Below, one piece after another: positions 21,499 through 36,295 of a stretch of 64,000 nt of DNA (positions within the stretch are counted from its first letter, which is position 1; each line of letters opens with the position of its first letter). The DNA is taken from contig NC_079883.1 in assembly GCF_029227915.1 (NCBI RefSeq), positions 10,044,001 through 10,108,000 on the forward strand, written 5' to 3'. The notes beneath the pieces are model-generated. The model did no database searches, was not told the DNA's origin, and saw only the letters and a list, made by a program, of their open reading frames with translations. This DNA comes from Hydractinia symbiolongicarpus. Taxonomy: Eukaryota > Cnidaria > Hydrozoa > Anthoathecata > Hydractiniidae. Both the position numbers and the translations under genes were made by a program.

Positions 21499-21879
21499 AT
21501 GTCTGGACGTGGAAAAGGTGGAAAAGCTAAGGCTAAAGCCAAGACAAGATCCTCAAGAGCTGGACTTCAATTTCCAGTCGGTAGAGTGCATAGATTCCTT
21601 CGTAGAGGGCACTATGCTAACCGAATTGGATCTGGAGCACCAGTTTACTTAGCAGCCGTCTTGGAATATTTATCTGCTGAGATATTGGAGTTGGCTGGTA
21701 ACGCAGCAAGAGACAACAAAAAAGCTAGGATTATTCCAAGACATTTACAATTGGCTGTTCGTAATGATGAAGAATTAAACAAACTTTTGAGCGGTGTAAC
21801 CATTGCAGCTGGTGGTGTTTTGCCAAACATTCAAGCTGTCTTACTCCCAAAGAAGAACGACAAAGGACAGAAGAAGTAA
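21499..21879 (+). CDS. H2A: Histone H2A, copy 4
   Basis: Protein identical to copy 1. Stem-loop intact at 21902-21917. Confidence 0.97.
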   Translation: MSGRGKGGKAKAKAKTRSSRAGLQFPVGRVHRFLRRGHYANRIGSGAPVYLAAVLEYLSAEILELAGNAARDNKKARIIPRHLQLAVRNDEELNKLLSGVTIAAGGVLPNIQAVLLPKKNDKGQKK

Positions 21880-22076
21880 ACCGCTACACTCAGAAAACAA
21901 CGGCTATTTTTATAGCCACACATCTTTAAAAAAACATTGTTTTTTTCACAAAACTATAACCTTAAAGTCTAATAGATAATCCATGCATACGCCTTGTCCT
22001 AAGTAACTCAAAGAAATTAAATAAAAAAATTTGATCACAACGTCAAAATAAATTGCACGTATTTGCACCTACTAAT

Positions 22077-22196
22077 GTCTACGGCCATACCACGATGAAC
22101 ACACCCGTTCTCGTCTGATCACGGAAGTTAAGCATCGTCGGGCCGGGATAGTACTTGGATGGGGGACCGCCTGGGAACTCCCGGTGTCGTAGGCTT
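22077..22196 (+). rRNA. 5S rRNA: 5S ribosomal RNA, copy 4
   Basis: Identical to copy 1. Confidence 0.97.
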
Positions 22197-22522
22197 TTCA
22201 TTTTCATTTGCTGTGATATATTTCTTGTTATAACAATTAAGGAACGTGGCGGTTGTTGAAAGTGTTTCCTATGACATTTTCCTACGACATTTTCAGGTGA
22301 TAGTACGAGAAAAAAGAGCTTTCAAATGCATACAAACTCGATCTATTGCCGATCATCCAATAACCCTGACGGAATGGCAAATAAAATAAAATTCCGCCGC
22401 CTTCCGAGGACTTATATCGCAATCACGTTTCGTAACAGCCAAGCGAGGTTTTACCTTAGCGTTTAAGTCACCACCGACATTTGGCCGCGCAACTTTTCTA
22501 AGCTCATTCATTTTGACTTAAG

Positions 22523-22688
22523 GAGGGGGCGAGCGCGGACGCAGGCCCCCACTACCAGAAATTGTACGGTCGAGTTACTGACGTTTGCAGTAATCGCAGA
22601 GGTCAGCCCAAGCGTAGTGCAATGCAAGAGCCTCACTCTGGAAGAAAACCCTCATTGATCAGTCTTTACTTCCCCGTCAGGTAAGTAT
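22523..22688 (-). ncRNA. U1: U1 snRNA, copy 4
   Basis: No difference from copy 1 seen. Confidence 0.95.
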
Positions 22689-22879
22689 GAGTTGGAACTG
22701 CACCGTAGCATGAGGGTACCCTTCAAAGTTTGTTAATGCTTGTGGCTTGAGTGTGTTATAAACTGCCGTGTCGCGGGGCATAGGCTGTATTCTCCCCCAG
22801 TGTACGCGTTTTGTTCCCGCCGTAGACTATGCAGAGTGCCGTCGGAAAGAGGACTGCTATTATTCTTTTATTGCTTATG

Positions 22880-23065
22880 TGGGCCGCCATCGGTAATAGT
22901 GCAACACCAAGGCAACCCGTGGTCACGGCGTGAATGAATCCACCTCCATGACCCAAGGCCAAAAATCAGATTAATATACTGACCATTCAGAGAATGGCCT
23001 ACCAGATATTAAACTGATAAGAACAGATACTACACTTGATCTTAGCCATTAGGCCGAGAAGCGAT
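22880..23065 (-). ncRNA. U2: U2 snRNA, copy 4
   Basis: No difference from copy 1 seen. Confidence 0.95.
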
Positions 23066-23387
23066 AAAGAACAAGCGTTGCCATGATAGGCATCGTCCAC
23101 ACACCGTAACTGCTTGTGGAGCATGTCACGTTACTGTAAAGCTTACAACTGTCACCGCGTACGGATGGACGGCGACATAGTAAAAATCACGGCTGTTGAT
23201 TTAGCCGTAGGATGGAGAGCGACTGTAGCGAGTGGATGGTAACTTACATGAATGCTAACAAAGGCGACGATACTAAGTGCGTGATATTACTTTCCAATAT
23301 GTCTGCGTACATTCCGTTTATCAACGCATTACGCCAGAACGTGCGCGCGCGTTACACAGTAGACCATGCAGCCGAAATGCGACAGTG

Positions 23388-23460
23388 CGACCCTGCCAGG
23401 AGTCGAACCTGGAATCCCCTGATTCGTAGTCAGATGCCTTATCCATTGGGCCACAGGGCC
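23388..23460 (-). tRNA. tRNA-Arg(ACG): tRNA-Arg(ACG), copy 4
   Basis: Identical to copy 1. Confidence 0.97.
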
Positions 23461-24039
23461 ATGCTTATGACTTCGCCCCATCGTCATTTTGGCTTGCGCA
23501 TTCGTTTTACTTACGACAGAATTCTTCGTGTTTGTAGCCATGAAAGAAAGGGACTTCTGTGAGTGAATTTTTTTACTGTGGTCTAATAAAAAAGTCGAAA
23601 CGCAGTGCCCAATATATGAATTGCTCCTAATAGCCGGAAACAGGCCGTGTCGATGATGTAGGCCGACATACGCAACGCAAACCAAAGAACGCTTTATGAA
23701 AATCCTAACACGAGCGCGGAAGAAGCCCAAATTAACAGACTAGATGTAATGCTGAAGACCTCAAACTCCAGCAGCTTCTCTTGCAGACTATTGCGTCGTA
23801 CTACAAATAAAAATTAACATGCTTTCGCATAGTCGCGGCACCCAAAACGGACATTATACGATGTACAGAAACACACATTTCTGTTTTCGCGCCAAATCAA
23901 TTCCCGGGAGTGGTACTTTTACGTCCGCATACTTCGCACCGTCTTAAATTATATCTCATTTACACGGTAATGTTTAGTATACTTCTACTGTGATAACAAG
24001 CATCGTTTATCGTTGGATTGTTGTAAGAAAACATTAAAA

Positions 24040-24591
24040 ATGAGTGAAGCAGCTTCTCCAAAGAAAATCGCACCCAAGAAGAAACCTGCTGCAAAGAAGA
24101 CAGCTGATCACCCTAAATATGTGGACATGATCAAGGCTGCTATCGCTACCCTAAAGGAACGCGGTGGTTCATCTCGCCAAGCTATTACAAAATATATTCA
24201 TGCAAATTACAAAGTTGCTGAAAACTCAGATCATCATCTGAAAATGGCTCTTAAACGAGGAGTAACATCAGGCGATTTGATTCAAACTAAAGGCACTGGT
24301 GCTTCTGGATCATTCAAGCTAGGTCAGGTAAAAAAAGAAAAACCTAAGAAAAAGGCCGCAGCAAAAAAGCCAACGGCAAAGAAGCCTACTGCAAAGAAAA
24401 GTACACCAAAAAAGAAGCCAGCAAAGAAGAGCACGCCAAAGAAAGCAGCAAAGAAGCCTGCCACAAAGAAAGCCTCGGCTAAGAAACCAGCAGCTAAGAA
24501 ACCCACAAAGAAGCCTGTTGCTAAAAAACCTGCAGCAAAGAAGGTCAAAAAGACTCCCAAAAAGGCAGCAAAGAAGACCGCAAAAAAATAA
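24040..24591 (+). CDS. H1: Linker histone H1, copy 5
   Basis: Protein identical to copy 1. Stem-loop intact at 24624-24639. Confidence 0.95.
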   Translation: MSEAASPKKIAPKKKPAAKKTADHPKYVDMIKAAIATLKERGGSSRQAITKYIHANYKVAENSDHHLKMALKRGVTSGDLIQTKGTGASGSFKLGQVKKEKPKKKAAAKKPTAKKPTAKKSTPKKKPAKKSTPKKAAKKPATKKASAKKPAAKKPTKKPVAKKPAAKKVKKTPKKAAKKTAKK

Positions 24592-24952
24592 TTTGTGTGT
24601 ATCTGGCTATTACATTAACAAACGGCTATTTTTATAGCCACACATTTACAAAAAAACATTATCTTGGTACAAAGTTAAACTTGTTTAAGTCACTTAAACA
24701 GTTAAAAAAGAGTAAATTTAAGATTAGATTCCCTAAGTTTAAGTATTTTCGTTTTTAAATTTCTTATTTTCTTGCTTTTACTTTTCTTGCCCTTCATATT
24801 TTTAACATTGTCAAACTTTATGTAGCATAAAATTTTTATGTAGCATAAAATTTAAACAGAAAGCAGGACAAAGTTTGATATAAAAAGCTAGCCGTAATAT
24901 TTTTTATGGATGTGTGGCTATAAAAATAGCCGTTTTTTGTTTGGTAAGATGC

Positions 24953-25366
<414 letters not shown>

Positions 25367-25844
25367 TTAAGAAGTCGATGTAGTACGGATACACAAGACG
25401 GTCTAAAATGCACTATCGCGCCAAAGTTTTATTTCTCATATTGATTGACAGCTAAGGTTCAAAACAAACCATTTGATTGGTGCTAAGAAAGTAATTTCTG
25501 ATTGGCTGCATAATGACATTACGCTCATTACTTTAACATTTTTATAAAATCTGTGTTTTTTGGCTACGGGAAAACGGCTGTATCTTCTGATACACAAAAA
25601 CTTTTGACTTTTTTTTTTTTTAGTAAGTAGCAGAAGGTTTGGCGAATTCCAACGATGCCAAATTTATTGCCTTACTGAAACATTAAGACCACGAATTTTT
25701 AAAAAAACTACAGTTTTACTTAAAAAAATGTACAAAATGTTCGGAACATTTTGTAATGACGCAACTCTATTGGTTAATTAGGGTGTTTCCACGAGCAGTA
25801 GGTAATTTTATGGCCTCTTTTTAAAGCTGTCTGAATTCTGTTAA

Positions 25845-26201
<357 letters not shown>

Positions 26202-26225
26202 GCGTTGTCATTGCTCAACAAAAAC

Positions 26226-26241
26226 GGCTACTTTTATAGCC
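26226..26241 (+). terminator. Histone 3' stem-loop of H4 copy 5, closing pair disrupted
   Basis: GGCTACTTTTATAGCC has C at 26231 where all other H4 copies have T. The loop-closing U-A pair becomes C/A, leaving a 5-bp stem with a 6-nt loop. It is the only altered histone hairpin noticed in the window. Confidence 0.9.
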
Positions 26242-26661
26242 ACAAATCTTTTAAAACATTACTTTGTGCACGCTTCCAAATTACACAATGTGTAAAGTCT
26301 TGTCACAGTTACATTTATTGCTATACGATACTATGTCATATATGACACAAAAAAAATTTAGAAATACTTTGTAGGGTTAATTTGCCTGGGAGTGTTTCCG
26401 TGAAAAGCTGGGTTAAGTTAAATGTAAGCAATAACATGGATCAATGTACTTGTCTTTTCTGCAAGTACAGCTAATAATACGTATGAAAAGTGAAGCTAAT
26501 CCACACACACATGGGGAAGTATTTTAAATGTAGGCTAGTGTTCTTAAGCACATTATTTAGAAGTTTTATTAACTTCGGTTAACTTGTAGTGACGCCAAGT
26601 AAATGTTTTTTTAAAGATGTGTGGTCTTAAAAAAGACCGTTTGTGTTTGGTAGACGTTGGT

Positions 26662-27066
26662 TTACTTGCTGCTTGTGTATTTTGTGACGGCTTTTGTTCC
26701 TTCACTGACTGCGTGTTTTGCAAGTTCTCCAGGCAAGAGAAGACGTACTGCGGTTTGAATTTCACGAGAAGAGATGGTCGACTTTTTGTTTTGAAGAGCC
26801 AAACGCGAAGCTTCGGAAGCAATGCGCTCAAAGATGTCGTTGACAAATGAGTTCATGATGCTCATAGCTTTGCTTGAAACTCCGACATCTGGGTGAACTT
26901 GTTTCAAAACATTGTAGATGTAAATAGCATAACTTTCCTTTCTCTTTCTCTTGCGTTTCTTTTCACCAGTTCCACCAATCTTTCCTCCTTTTTTGCCGGC
27001 TCTTTTTTCACCTTTCTTGGCTACTTTAGGTGCCTGTTTTCCTCCTTTAGCTGCTGCGTCAGACAT
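26662..27066 (-). CDS. H2B: Histone H2B, copy 5
   Basis: Protein identical to copy 1. Stem-loop intact at 26623-26638. Confidence 0.97.
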   Translation of the reverse strand: MSDAAAKGGKQAPKVAKKGEKRAGKKGGKIGGTGEKKRKRKRKESYAIYIYNVLKQVHPDVGVSSKAMSIMNSFVNDIFERIASEASRLALQNKKSTISSREIQTAVRLLLPGELAKHAVSEGTKAVTKYTSSK

Positions 27067-27350
27067 GGTTAAAAATTTTTGCTACTTAACTTGTAAATAA
27101 GCATTAAACTGCAAGTCAAAACTTTTTGTTTATAAGTAAAAAAATCGGATCGAATTCGATCCGAAAACGCCGATACGCAATTTAATTGGTTAAAAAAAAA
27201 ATCTTTTGTTTAATACTTAATTATGATTGGTTAAAAAAACATGATTTCGATCCTATTTTTATGATGAAAAAACGAGTAAAGTTTATTTCGTTAACACTTA
27301 CGTTAAATATTCGTACGTTTTTGTATTAACTTACAAATCAAATCGCAGTT

Positions 27351-27731
27351 ATGTCTGGACGTGGAAAAGGTGGAAAAGCTAAGGCTAAAGCCAAGACAAG
27401 ATCCTCAAGAGCTGGACTTCAATTTCCAGTCGGTAGAGTGCATAGATTCCTTCGTAGAGGGCACTATGCTAACCGAATTGGATCTGGAGCACCAGTTTAC
27501 TTAGCAGCCGTCTTGGAATATTTATCTGCTGAGATATTGGAGTTGGCTGGTAACGCAGCAAGAGACAACAAAAAAGCTAGGATTATTCCAAGACATTTAC
27601 AATTGGCTGTTCGTAATGATGAAGAATTAAACAAACTTTTGAGCGGTGTAACCATTGCAGCTGGTGGTGTTTTGCCAAACATTCAAGCTGTCTTACTCCC
27701 AAAGAAGAACGACAAAGGACAGAAGAAGTAA
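27351..27731 (+). CDS. H2A: Histone H2A, copy 5
   Basis: Protein identical to copy 1. Stem-loop intact at 27754-27769. Confidence 0.97.
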   Translation: MSGRGKGGKAKAKAKTRSSRAGLQFPVGRVHRFLRRGHYANRIGSGAPVYLAAVLEYLSAEILELAGNAARDNKKARIIPRHLQLAVRNDEELNKLLSGVTIAAGGVLPNIQAVLLPKKNDKGQKK

Positions 27732-27928
27732 ACCGCTACACTCAGAAAACAACGGCTATTTTTATAGCCACACATCTTTAAAAAAACATTGTTTTTTTCA
27801 CAAAACTATAACCTTAAAGTCTAATAGATAATCCATGCATACGCCTTGTCCTAAGTAACTCAAAGAAATTAAATAAAAAAATTTGATCACAACGTCAAAA
27901 TAAATTGCACGTATTTGCACCTACTAAT

Positions 27929-28048
27929 GTCTACGGCCATACCACGATGAACACACCCGTTCTCGTCTGATCACGGAAGTTAAGCATCGTCGGGCCGGGA
28001 TAGTACTTGGATGGGGGACCGCCTGGGAACTCCCGGTGTCGTAGGCTT
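27929..28048 (+). rRNA. 5S rRNA: 5S ribosomal RNA, copy 5
   Basis: Identical to copy 1. Confidence 0.97.
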
Positions 28049-28374
28049 TTCATTTTCATTTGCTGTGATATATTTCTTGTTATAACAATTAAGGAACGTG
28101 GCGGTTGTTGAAAGTGTTTCCTATGACATTTTCCTACGACATTTTCAGGTGATAGTACGAGAAAAAAGAGCTTTCAAATGCATACAAACTCGATCTATTG
28201 CCGATCATCCAATAACCCTGACGGAATGGCAAATAAAATAAAATTCCGCCGCCTTCCGAGGACTTATATCGCAATCACGTTTCGTAACAGCCAAGCGAGG
28301 TTTTACCTTAGCGTTTAAGTCACCACCGACATTTGGCCGCGCAACTTTTCTAAGCTCATTCATTTTGACTTAAG

Positions 28375-28540
28375 GAGGGGGCGAGCGCGGACGCAGGCCC
28401 CCACTACCAGAAATTGTACGGTCGAGTTACTGACGTTTGCAGTAATCGCAGAGGTCAGCCCAAGCGTAGTGCAATGCAAGAGCCTCACTCTGGAAGAAAA
28501 CCCTCATTGATCAGTCTTTACTTCCCCGTCAGGTAAGTAT
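28375..28540 (-). ncRNA. U1: U1 snRNA, copy 5
   Basis: No difference from copy 1 seen. Confidence 0.95.
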
Positions 28541-28731
28541 GAGTTGGAACTGCACCGTAGCATGAGGGTACCCTTCAAAGTTTGTTAATGCTTGTGGCTT
28601 GAGTGTGTTATAAACTGCCGTGTCGCGGGGCATAGGCTGTATTCTCCCCCAGTGTACGCGTTTTGTTCCCGCCGTAGACTATGCAGAGTGCCGTCGGAAA
28701 GAGGACTGCTATTATTCTTTTATTGCTTATG

Positions 28732-28917
28732 TGGGCCGCCATCGGTAATAGTGCAACACCAAGGCAACCCGTGGTCACGGCATGAATGAATCCACCTCCA
28801 TGACCCAAGGCCAAAAATCAGATTAATATACTGACCATTCAGAGAATGGCCTACCAGATATTAAACTGATAAGAACAGATACTACACTTGATCTTAGCCA
28901 TTAGGCCGAGAAGCGAT
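28732..28917 (-). ncRNA. U2: U2 snRNA, copy 5, stem-loop III variant
   Basis: A at 28782 (G elsewhere) gives C136U in the RNA, in the hairpin between the Sm site and the last stem-loop. In the pairing GUG/CAC the G-C becomes a G-U wobble, so folding should be kept. Confidence 0.95.
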
Positions 28918-29239
28918 AAAGAACAAGCGTTGCCATGATAGGCATCGTCCACACACCGTAACTGCTTGTGGAGCATGTCACGTTACTGTAAAGCTTACAA
29001 CTGTCACCGCGTACGGATGGACGGCGACATAGTAAAAATCACGGCTGTTGATTTAGCCGTAGGATGGAGAGCGACTGTAGCGAGTGGATGGTAACTTACA
29101 TGAATGCTAACAAAGGCGACGATACTAAGTGCGTGATATTACTTTCCAATATGTCTGCGTACATTCCGTTTATCAACGCATTACGCCAGAACGTGCGCGC
29201 GCGTTACACAGTAGACCATGCAGCCGAAATGCGACAGTG

Positions 29240-29312
29240 CGACCCTGCCAGGAGTCGAACCTGGAATCCCCTGATTCGTAGTCAGATGCCTTATCCATTG
29301 GGCCACAGGGCC
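29240..29312 (-). tRNA. tRNA-Arg(ACG): tRNA-Arg(ACG), copy 5
   Basis: Identical to copy 1. Confidence 0.97.
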
Positions 29313-29891
29313 ATGCTTATGACTTCGCCCCATCGTCATTTTGGCTTGCGCATTCGTTTTACTTACGACAGAATTCTTCGTGTTTGTAGCCATGAAAGAA
29401 AGGGACTTCTGTGAGTGAATTTTTTTACTGTGGTCTAATAAAAAAGTCGAAACGCAGTGCCCAATATATGAATTGCTCCTAATAGCCGGAAACAGGCCGT
29501 GTCGATGATGTAGGCCGACATACGCAACGCAAACCAAAGAACGCTTTATGAAAATCCTAACACGAGCGCGGAAGAAGCCCAAATTAACAGACTAGATGTA
29601 ATGCTGAAGACCTCAAACTCCAGCAGCTTCTCTTGCAGACTATTGCGTCGTACTACAAATAAAAATTAACATGCTTTCGCATAGTCGCGGCACCCAAAAC
29701 GGACATTATACGATGTACAGAAACACACATTTCTGTTTTCGCGCCAAATCAATTCCCGGGAGTGGTACTTTTACGTCCGCATACTTCGCACCGTCTTAAA
29801 TTATATCTCATTTACACGGTAATGTTTAGTATACTTCTACTGTGATAACAAGCATCGTTTATCGTTGGATTGTTGTAAGAAAACATTAAAA

Positions 29892-30443
29892 ATGAGTGAA
29901 GCAGCTTCTCCAAAGAAAATCGCACCCAAGAAGAAACCTGCTGCAAAGAAGACAGCTGATCACCCTAAATATGTGGACATGATCAAGGCTGCTATCGCTA
30001 CCCTAAAGGAACGCGGTGGTTCATCTCGCCAAGCTATTACAAAATATATTCATGCAAATTACAAAGTTGCTGAAAACTCAGATCATCATCTGAAAATGGC
30101 TCTTAAACGAGGAGTAACATCAGGCGATTTGATTCAAACTAAAGGCACTGGTGCTTCTGGATCATTCAAGCTAGGTCAGGTAAAAAAAGAAAAACCTAAG
30201 AAAAAGGCCGCAGCAAAAAAGCCAACGGCAAAGAAGCCTACTGCAAAGAAAAGTACACCAAAAAAGAAGCCAGCAAAGAAGAGCACGCCAAAGAAAGCAG
30301 CAAAGAAGCCTGCCACAAAGAAAGCCTCGGCTAAGAAACCAGCAGCTAAGAAACCCACAAAGAAGCCTGTTGCTAAAAAACCTGCAGCAAAGAAGGTCAA
30401 AAAGACTCCCAAAAAGGCAGCAAAGAAGACCGCAAAAAAATAA
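29892..30443 (+). CDS. H1: Linker histone H1, copy 6
   Basis: Protein identical to copy 1. Stem-loop intact at 30476-30491. No deviation from the consensus was noticed anywhere in this unit. Confidence 0.95.
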   Translation: MSEAASPKKIAPKKKPAAKKTADHPKYVDMIKAAIATLKERGGSSRQAITKYIHANYKVAENSDHHLKMALKRGVTSGDLIQTKGTGASGSFKLGQVKKEKPKKKAAAKKPTAKKPTAKKSTPKKKPAKKSTPKKAAKKPATKKASAKKPAAKKPTKKPVAKKPAAKKVKKTPKKAAKKTAKK

Positions 30444-30804
30444 TTTGTGTGTATCTGGCTATTACATTAACAAACGGCTATTTTTATAGCCACACATTTA
30501 CAAAAAAACATTATCTTGGTACAAAGTTAAACTTGTTTAAGTCACTTAAACAGTTAAAAAAGAGTAAATTTAAGATTAGATTCCCTAAGTTTAAGTATTT
30601 TCGTTTTTAAATTTCTTATTTTCTTGCTTTTACTTTTCTTGCCCTTCATATTTTTAACATTGTCAAACTTTATGTAGCATAAAATTTTTATGTAGCATAA
30701 AATTTAAACAGAAAGCAGGACAAAGTTTGATATAAAAAGCTAGCCGTAATATTTTTTATGGATGTGTGGCTATAAAAATAGCCGTTTTTTGTTTGGTAAG
30801 ATGC

Positions 30805-31218
<414 letters not shown>

Positions 31219-31696
31219 TTAAGAAGTCGATGTAGTACGGATACACAAGACGGTCTAAAATGCACTATCGCGCCAAAGTTTTATTTCTCATATTGATTGA
31301 CAGCTAAGGTTCAAAACAAACCATTTGATTGGTGCTAAGAAAGTAATTTCTGATTGGCTGCATAATGACATTACGCTCATTACTTTAACATTTTTATAAA
31401 ATCTGTGTTTTTTGGCTACGGGAAAACGGCTGTATCTTCTGATACACAAAAGCTTTTGACTTTTTTTTTTTTTAGTAAGTAGCAGAAGGTTTGGCGAATT
31501 CCAACGATGCCAAATTTATTGCCTTACTGAAACATTAAGACCACGAATTTTTAAAAAAACTACAGTTTTACTTAAAAAAATGTACAAAATGTTCGGAACA
31601 TTTTGTAATGACGCAACTCTATTGGTTAATTAGGGTGTTTCCACGAGCAGTAGGTAATTTTATGGCCTCTTTTTAAAGCTGTCTGAATTCTGTTAA

Positions 31697-32053
<357 letters not shown>

Positions 32054-32513
32054 GCGTTGTCATTGCTCAACAAAAACGGCTATTTTTATAGCCACAAATC
32101 TTTTAAAACATTACTTTGTGCACGCTTCCAAATTACACAATGTGTAAAGTCTTGTCACAGTTACATTTATTGCTATACGATACTATGTCATATATGACAC
32201 AAAAAAAATTTAGAAATACTTTGTAGGGTTAATTTGCCTGGGAGTGTTTCCGTGAAAAGCTGGGTTAAGTTAAATGTAAGCAATAACATGGATCAATGTA
32301 CTTGTCTTTTCTGCAAGTACAGCTAATAATACGTATGAAAAGTGAAGCTAATCCACACACACATGGGGAAGTATTTTAAATGTAGGCTAGTGTTCTTAAG
32401 CACATTATTTAGAAGTTTTATTAACTTCGGTTAACTTGTAGTGACGCCAAGTAAATGTTTTTTTAAAGATGTGTGGTCTTAAAAAAGACCGTTTGTGTTT
32501 GGTAGACGTTGGT

Positions 32514-32918
32514 TTACTTGCTGCTTGTGTATTTTGTGACGGCTTTTGTTCCTTCACTGACTGCGTGTTTTGCAAGTTCTCCAGGCAAGAGAAGACGTAC
32601 TGCGGTTTGAATTTCACGAGAAGAGATGGTCGACTTTTTGTTTTGAAGAGCCAAACGCGAAGCTTCGGAAGCAATGCGCTCAAAGATGTCGTTGACAAAT
32701 GAGTTCATGATGCTCATAGCTTTGCTTGAAACTCCGACATCTGGGTGAACTTGTTTCAAAACATTGTAGATGTAAATAGCATAACTTTCCTTTCTCTTTC
32801 TCTTGCGTTTCTTTTCACCAGTTCCACCAATCTTTCCTCCTTTTTTGCCGGCTCTTTTTTCACCTTTCTTGGCTACTTTAGGTGCCTGTTTTCCTCCTTT
32901 AGCTGCTGCGTCAGACAT
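32514..32918 (-). CDS. H2B: Histone H2B, copy 6
   Basis: Protein identical to copy 1. Stem-loop intact at 32475-32490. Confidence 0.97.
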   Translation of the reverse strand: MSDAAAKGGKQAPKVAKKGEKRAGKKGGKIGGTGEKKRKRKRKESYAIYIYNVLKQVHPDVGVSSKAMSIMNSFVNDIFERIASEASRLALQNKKSTISSREIQTAVRLLLPGELAKHAVSEGTKAVTKYTSSK

Positions 32919-33202
32919 GGTTAAAAATTTTTGCTACTTAACTTGTAAATAAGCATTAAACTGCAAGTCAAAACTTTTTGTTTATAAGTAAAAAAATCGG
33001 ATCGAATTCGATCCGAAAACGCCGATACGCAATTTAATTGGTTAAAAAAAAAATCTTTTGTTTAATACTTAATTATGATTGGTTAAAAAAACATGATTTC
33101 GATCCTATTTTTATGATGAAAAAACGAGTAAAGTTTATTTCGTTAACACTTACGTTAAATATTCGTACGTTTTTGTATTAACTTACAAATCAAATCGCAG
33201 TT

Positions 33203-33583
33203 ATGTCTGGACGTGGAAAAGGTGGAAAAGCTAAGGCTAAAGCCAAGACAAGATCCTCAAGAGCTGGACTTCAATTTCCAGTCGGTAGAGTGCATAGATT
33301 CCTTCGTAGAGGGCACTATGCTAACCGAATTGGATCTGGAGCACCAGTTTACTTAGCAGCCGTCTTGGAATATTTATCTGCTGAGATATTGGAGTTGGCT
33401 GGTAACGCAGCAAGAGACAACAAAAAAGCTAGGATTATTCCAAGACATTTACAATTGGCTGTTCGTAATGATGAAGAATTAAACAAACTTTTGAGCGGTG
33501 TAACCATTGCAGCTGGTGGTGTTTTGCCAAACATTCAAGCTGTCTTACTCCCAAAGAAGAACGACAAAGGACAGAAGAAGTAA
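33203..33583 (+). CDS. H2A: Histone H2A, copy 6
   Basis: Protein identical to copy 1. Stem-loop intact at 33606-33621. Confidence 0.97.
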   Translation: MSGRGKGGKAKAKAKTRSSRAGLQFPVGRVHRFLRRGHYANRIGSGAPVYLAAVLEYLSAEILELAGNAARDNKKARIIPRHLQLAVRNDEELNKLLSGVTIAAGGVLPNIQAVLLPKKNDKGQKK

Positions 33584-33780
33584 ACCGCTACACTCAGAAA
33601 ACAACGGCTATTTTTATAGCCACACATCTTTAAAAAAACATTGTTTTTTTCACAAAACTATAACCTTAAAGTCTAATAGATAATCCATGCATACGCCTTG
33701 TCCTAAGTAACTCAAAGAAATTAAATAAAAAAATTTGATCACAACGTCAAAATAAATTGCACGTATTTGCACCTACTAAT

Positions 33781-33900
33781 GTCTACGGCCATACCACGAT
33801 GAACACACCCGTTCTCGTCTGATCACGGAAGTTAAGCATCGTCGGGCCGGGATAGTACTTGGATGGGGGACCGCCTGGGAACTCCCGGTGTCGTAGGCTT
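33781..33900 (+). rRNA. 5S rRNA: 5S ribosomal RNA, copy 6
   Basis: Identical to copy 1. Confidence 0.97.
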
Positions 33901-34226
33901 TTCATTTTCATTTGCTGTGATATATTTCTTGTTATAACAATTAAGGAACGTGGCGGTTGTTGAAAGTGTTTCCTATGACATTTTCCTACGACATTTTCAG
34001 GTGATAGTACGAGAAAAAAGAGCTTTCAAATGCATACAAACTCGATCTATTGCCGATCATCCAATAACCCTGACGGAATGGCAAATAAAATAAAATTCCG
34101 CCGCCTTCCGAGGACTTATATCGCAATCACGTTTCGTAACAGCCAAGCGAGGTTTTACCTTAGCGTTTAAGTCACCACCGACATTTGGCCGCGCAACTTT
34201 TCTAAGCTCATTCATTTTGACTTAAG

Positions 34227-34392
34227 GAGGGGGCGAGCGCGGACGCAGGCCCCCACTACCAGAAATTGTACGGTCGAGTTACTGACGTTTGCAGTAATCG
34301 CAGAGGTCAGCCCAAGCGTAGTGCAATGCAAGAGCCTCACTCTGGAAGAAAACCCTCATTGATCAGTCTTTACTTCCCCGTCAGGTAAGTAT
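34227..34392 (-). ncRNA. U1: U1 snRNA, copy 6
   Basis: No difference from copy 1 seen. Confidence 0.95.
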
Positions 34393-34583
34393 GAGTTGGA
34401 ACTGCACCGTAGCATGAGGGTACCCTTCAAAGTTTGTTAATGCTTGTGGCTTGAGTGTGTTATAAACTGCCGTGTCGCGGGGCATAGGCTGTATTCTCCC
34501 CCAGTGTACGCGTTTTGTTCCCGCCGTAGACTATGCAGAGTGCCGTCGGAAAGAGGACTGCTATTATTCTTTTATTGCTTATG

Positions 34584-34769
34584 TGGGCCGCCATCGGTAA
34601 TAGTGCAACACCAAGGCAACCCGTGGTCACGGCGTGAATGAATCCACCTCCATGACCCAAGGCCAAAAATCAGATTAATATACTGACCATTCAGAGAATG
34701 GCCTACCAGATATTAAACTGATAAGAACAGATACTACACTTGATCTTAGCCATTAGGCCGAGAAGCGAT
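34584..34769 (-). ncRNA. U2: U2 snRNA, copy 6
   Basis: No difference from copy 1 seen. Confidence 0.95.
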
Positions 34770-35091
34770 AAAGAACAAGCGTTGCCATGATAGGCATCGT
34801 CCACACACCGTAACTGCTTGTGGAGCATGTCACGTTACTGTAAAGCTTACAACTGTCACCGCGTACGGATGGACGGCGACATAGTAAAAATCACGGCTGT
34901 TGATTTAGCCGTAGGATGGAGAGCGACTGTAGCGAGTGGATGGTAACTTACATGAATGCTAACAAAGGCGACGATACTAAGTGCGTGATATTACTTTCCA
35001 ATATGTCTGCGTACATTCCGTTTATCAACGCATTACGCCAGAACGTGCGCGCGCGTTACACAGTAGACCATGCAGCCGAAATGCGACAGTG

Positions 35092-35164
35092 CGACCCTGC
35101 CAGGAGTCGAACCTGGAATCCCCTGATTCGTAGTCAGATGCCTTATCCATTGGGCCACAGGGCC
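35092..35164 (-). tRNA. tRNA-Arg(ACG): tRNA-Arg(ACG), copy 6
   Basis: Identical to copy 1. Confidence 0.97.
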
Positions 35165-35743
35165 ATGCTTATGACTTCGCCCCATCGTCATTTTGGCTTG
35201 CGCATTCGTTTTACTTACGACAGAATTCTTCGTGTTTGTAGCCATGAAAGAAAGGGACTTCTGTGAGTGAATTTTTTTACTGTGGTCTAATAAAAAAGTC
35301 GAAACGCAGTGCCCAATATATGAATTGCTCCTAATAGCCGGAAACAGGCCGTGTCGATGATGTAGGCCGACATACGCAACGCAAACCAAAGAACGCTTTA
35401 TGAAAATCCTAACACGAGCGCGGAAGAAGCCCAAATTAACAGACTAGATGTAATGCTGAAGACCTCAAACTCCAGCAGCTTCTCTTGCAGACTATTGCGT
35501 CGTACTACAAATAAAAATTAACATGCTTTCGCATAGTCGCGGCACCCAAAACGGACATTATACGATGTACAGAAACACACATTTCTGTTTTCGCGCCAAA
35601 TCAATTCCCGGGAGTGGTACTTTTACGTCCGCATACTTCGCACCGTCTTAAATTATATCTCATTTACACGGTAATGTTTAGTATACTTCTACTGTGATAA
35701 CAAGCATCGTTTATCGTTGGATTGTTGTAAGAAAACATTAAAA

Positions 35744-36295
35744 ATGAGTGAAGCAGCTTCTCCAAAGAAAATCGCACCCAAGAAGAAACCTGCTGCAAAG
35801 AAGACAGCTGATCACCCTAAATATGTGGACATGATCAAGGCTGCTATCGCTACCCTAAAGGAACGCGGTGGTTCATCTCGCCAAGCTATTACAAAATATA
35901 TTCATGCAAATTACAAAGTTGCTGAAAACTCAGATCATCATCTGAAAATGGCTCTTAAACGAGGAGTAACATCAGGCGATTTGATTCAAACTAAAGGCAC
36001 TGGTGCTTCTGGATCATTCAAGCTAGGTCAGGTAAAAGAAGAAAAACCTAAGAAAAAGGCCGCAGCAAAAAAGCCAACGGCAAAGAAGCCTACTGCAAAG
36101 AAAAGTACACCAAAAAAGAAGCCAGCAAAGAAGAGCACGCCAAAGAAAGCAGCAAAGAAGCCTGCCACAAAGAAAGCCTCGGCTAAGAAACCAGCAGCTA
36201 AGAAACCCACAAAGAAGCCTGTTGCTAAAAAACCTGCAGCAAAGAAGGTCAAAAAGACTCCCAAAAAGGCAGCAAAGAAGACCGCAAAAAAATAA
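35744..36295 (+). CDS. H1: Linker histone H1, copy 7, Lys99Glu variant
   Basis: Codon 99 (36038-36040) is GAA in place of AAA, giving QVKEEK for QVKKEK right after the globular domain. The charge reversal lies at the root of the DNA-binding tail and could weaken linker contact slightly. Stem-loop intact at 36328-36343. Confidence 0.95.
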   Translation: MSEAASPKKIAPKKKPAAKKTADHPKYVDMIKAAIATLKERGGSSRQAITKYIHANYKVAENSDHHLKMALKRGVTSGDLIQTKGTGASGSFKLGQVKEEKPKKKAAAKKPTAKKPTAKKSTPKKKPAKKSTPKKAAKKPATKKASAKKPAAKKPTKKPVAKKPAAKKVKKTPKKAAKKTAKK

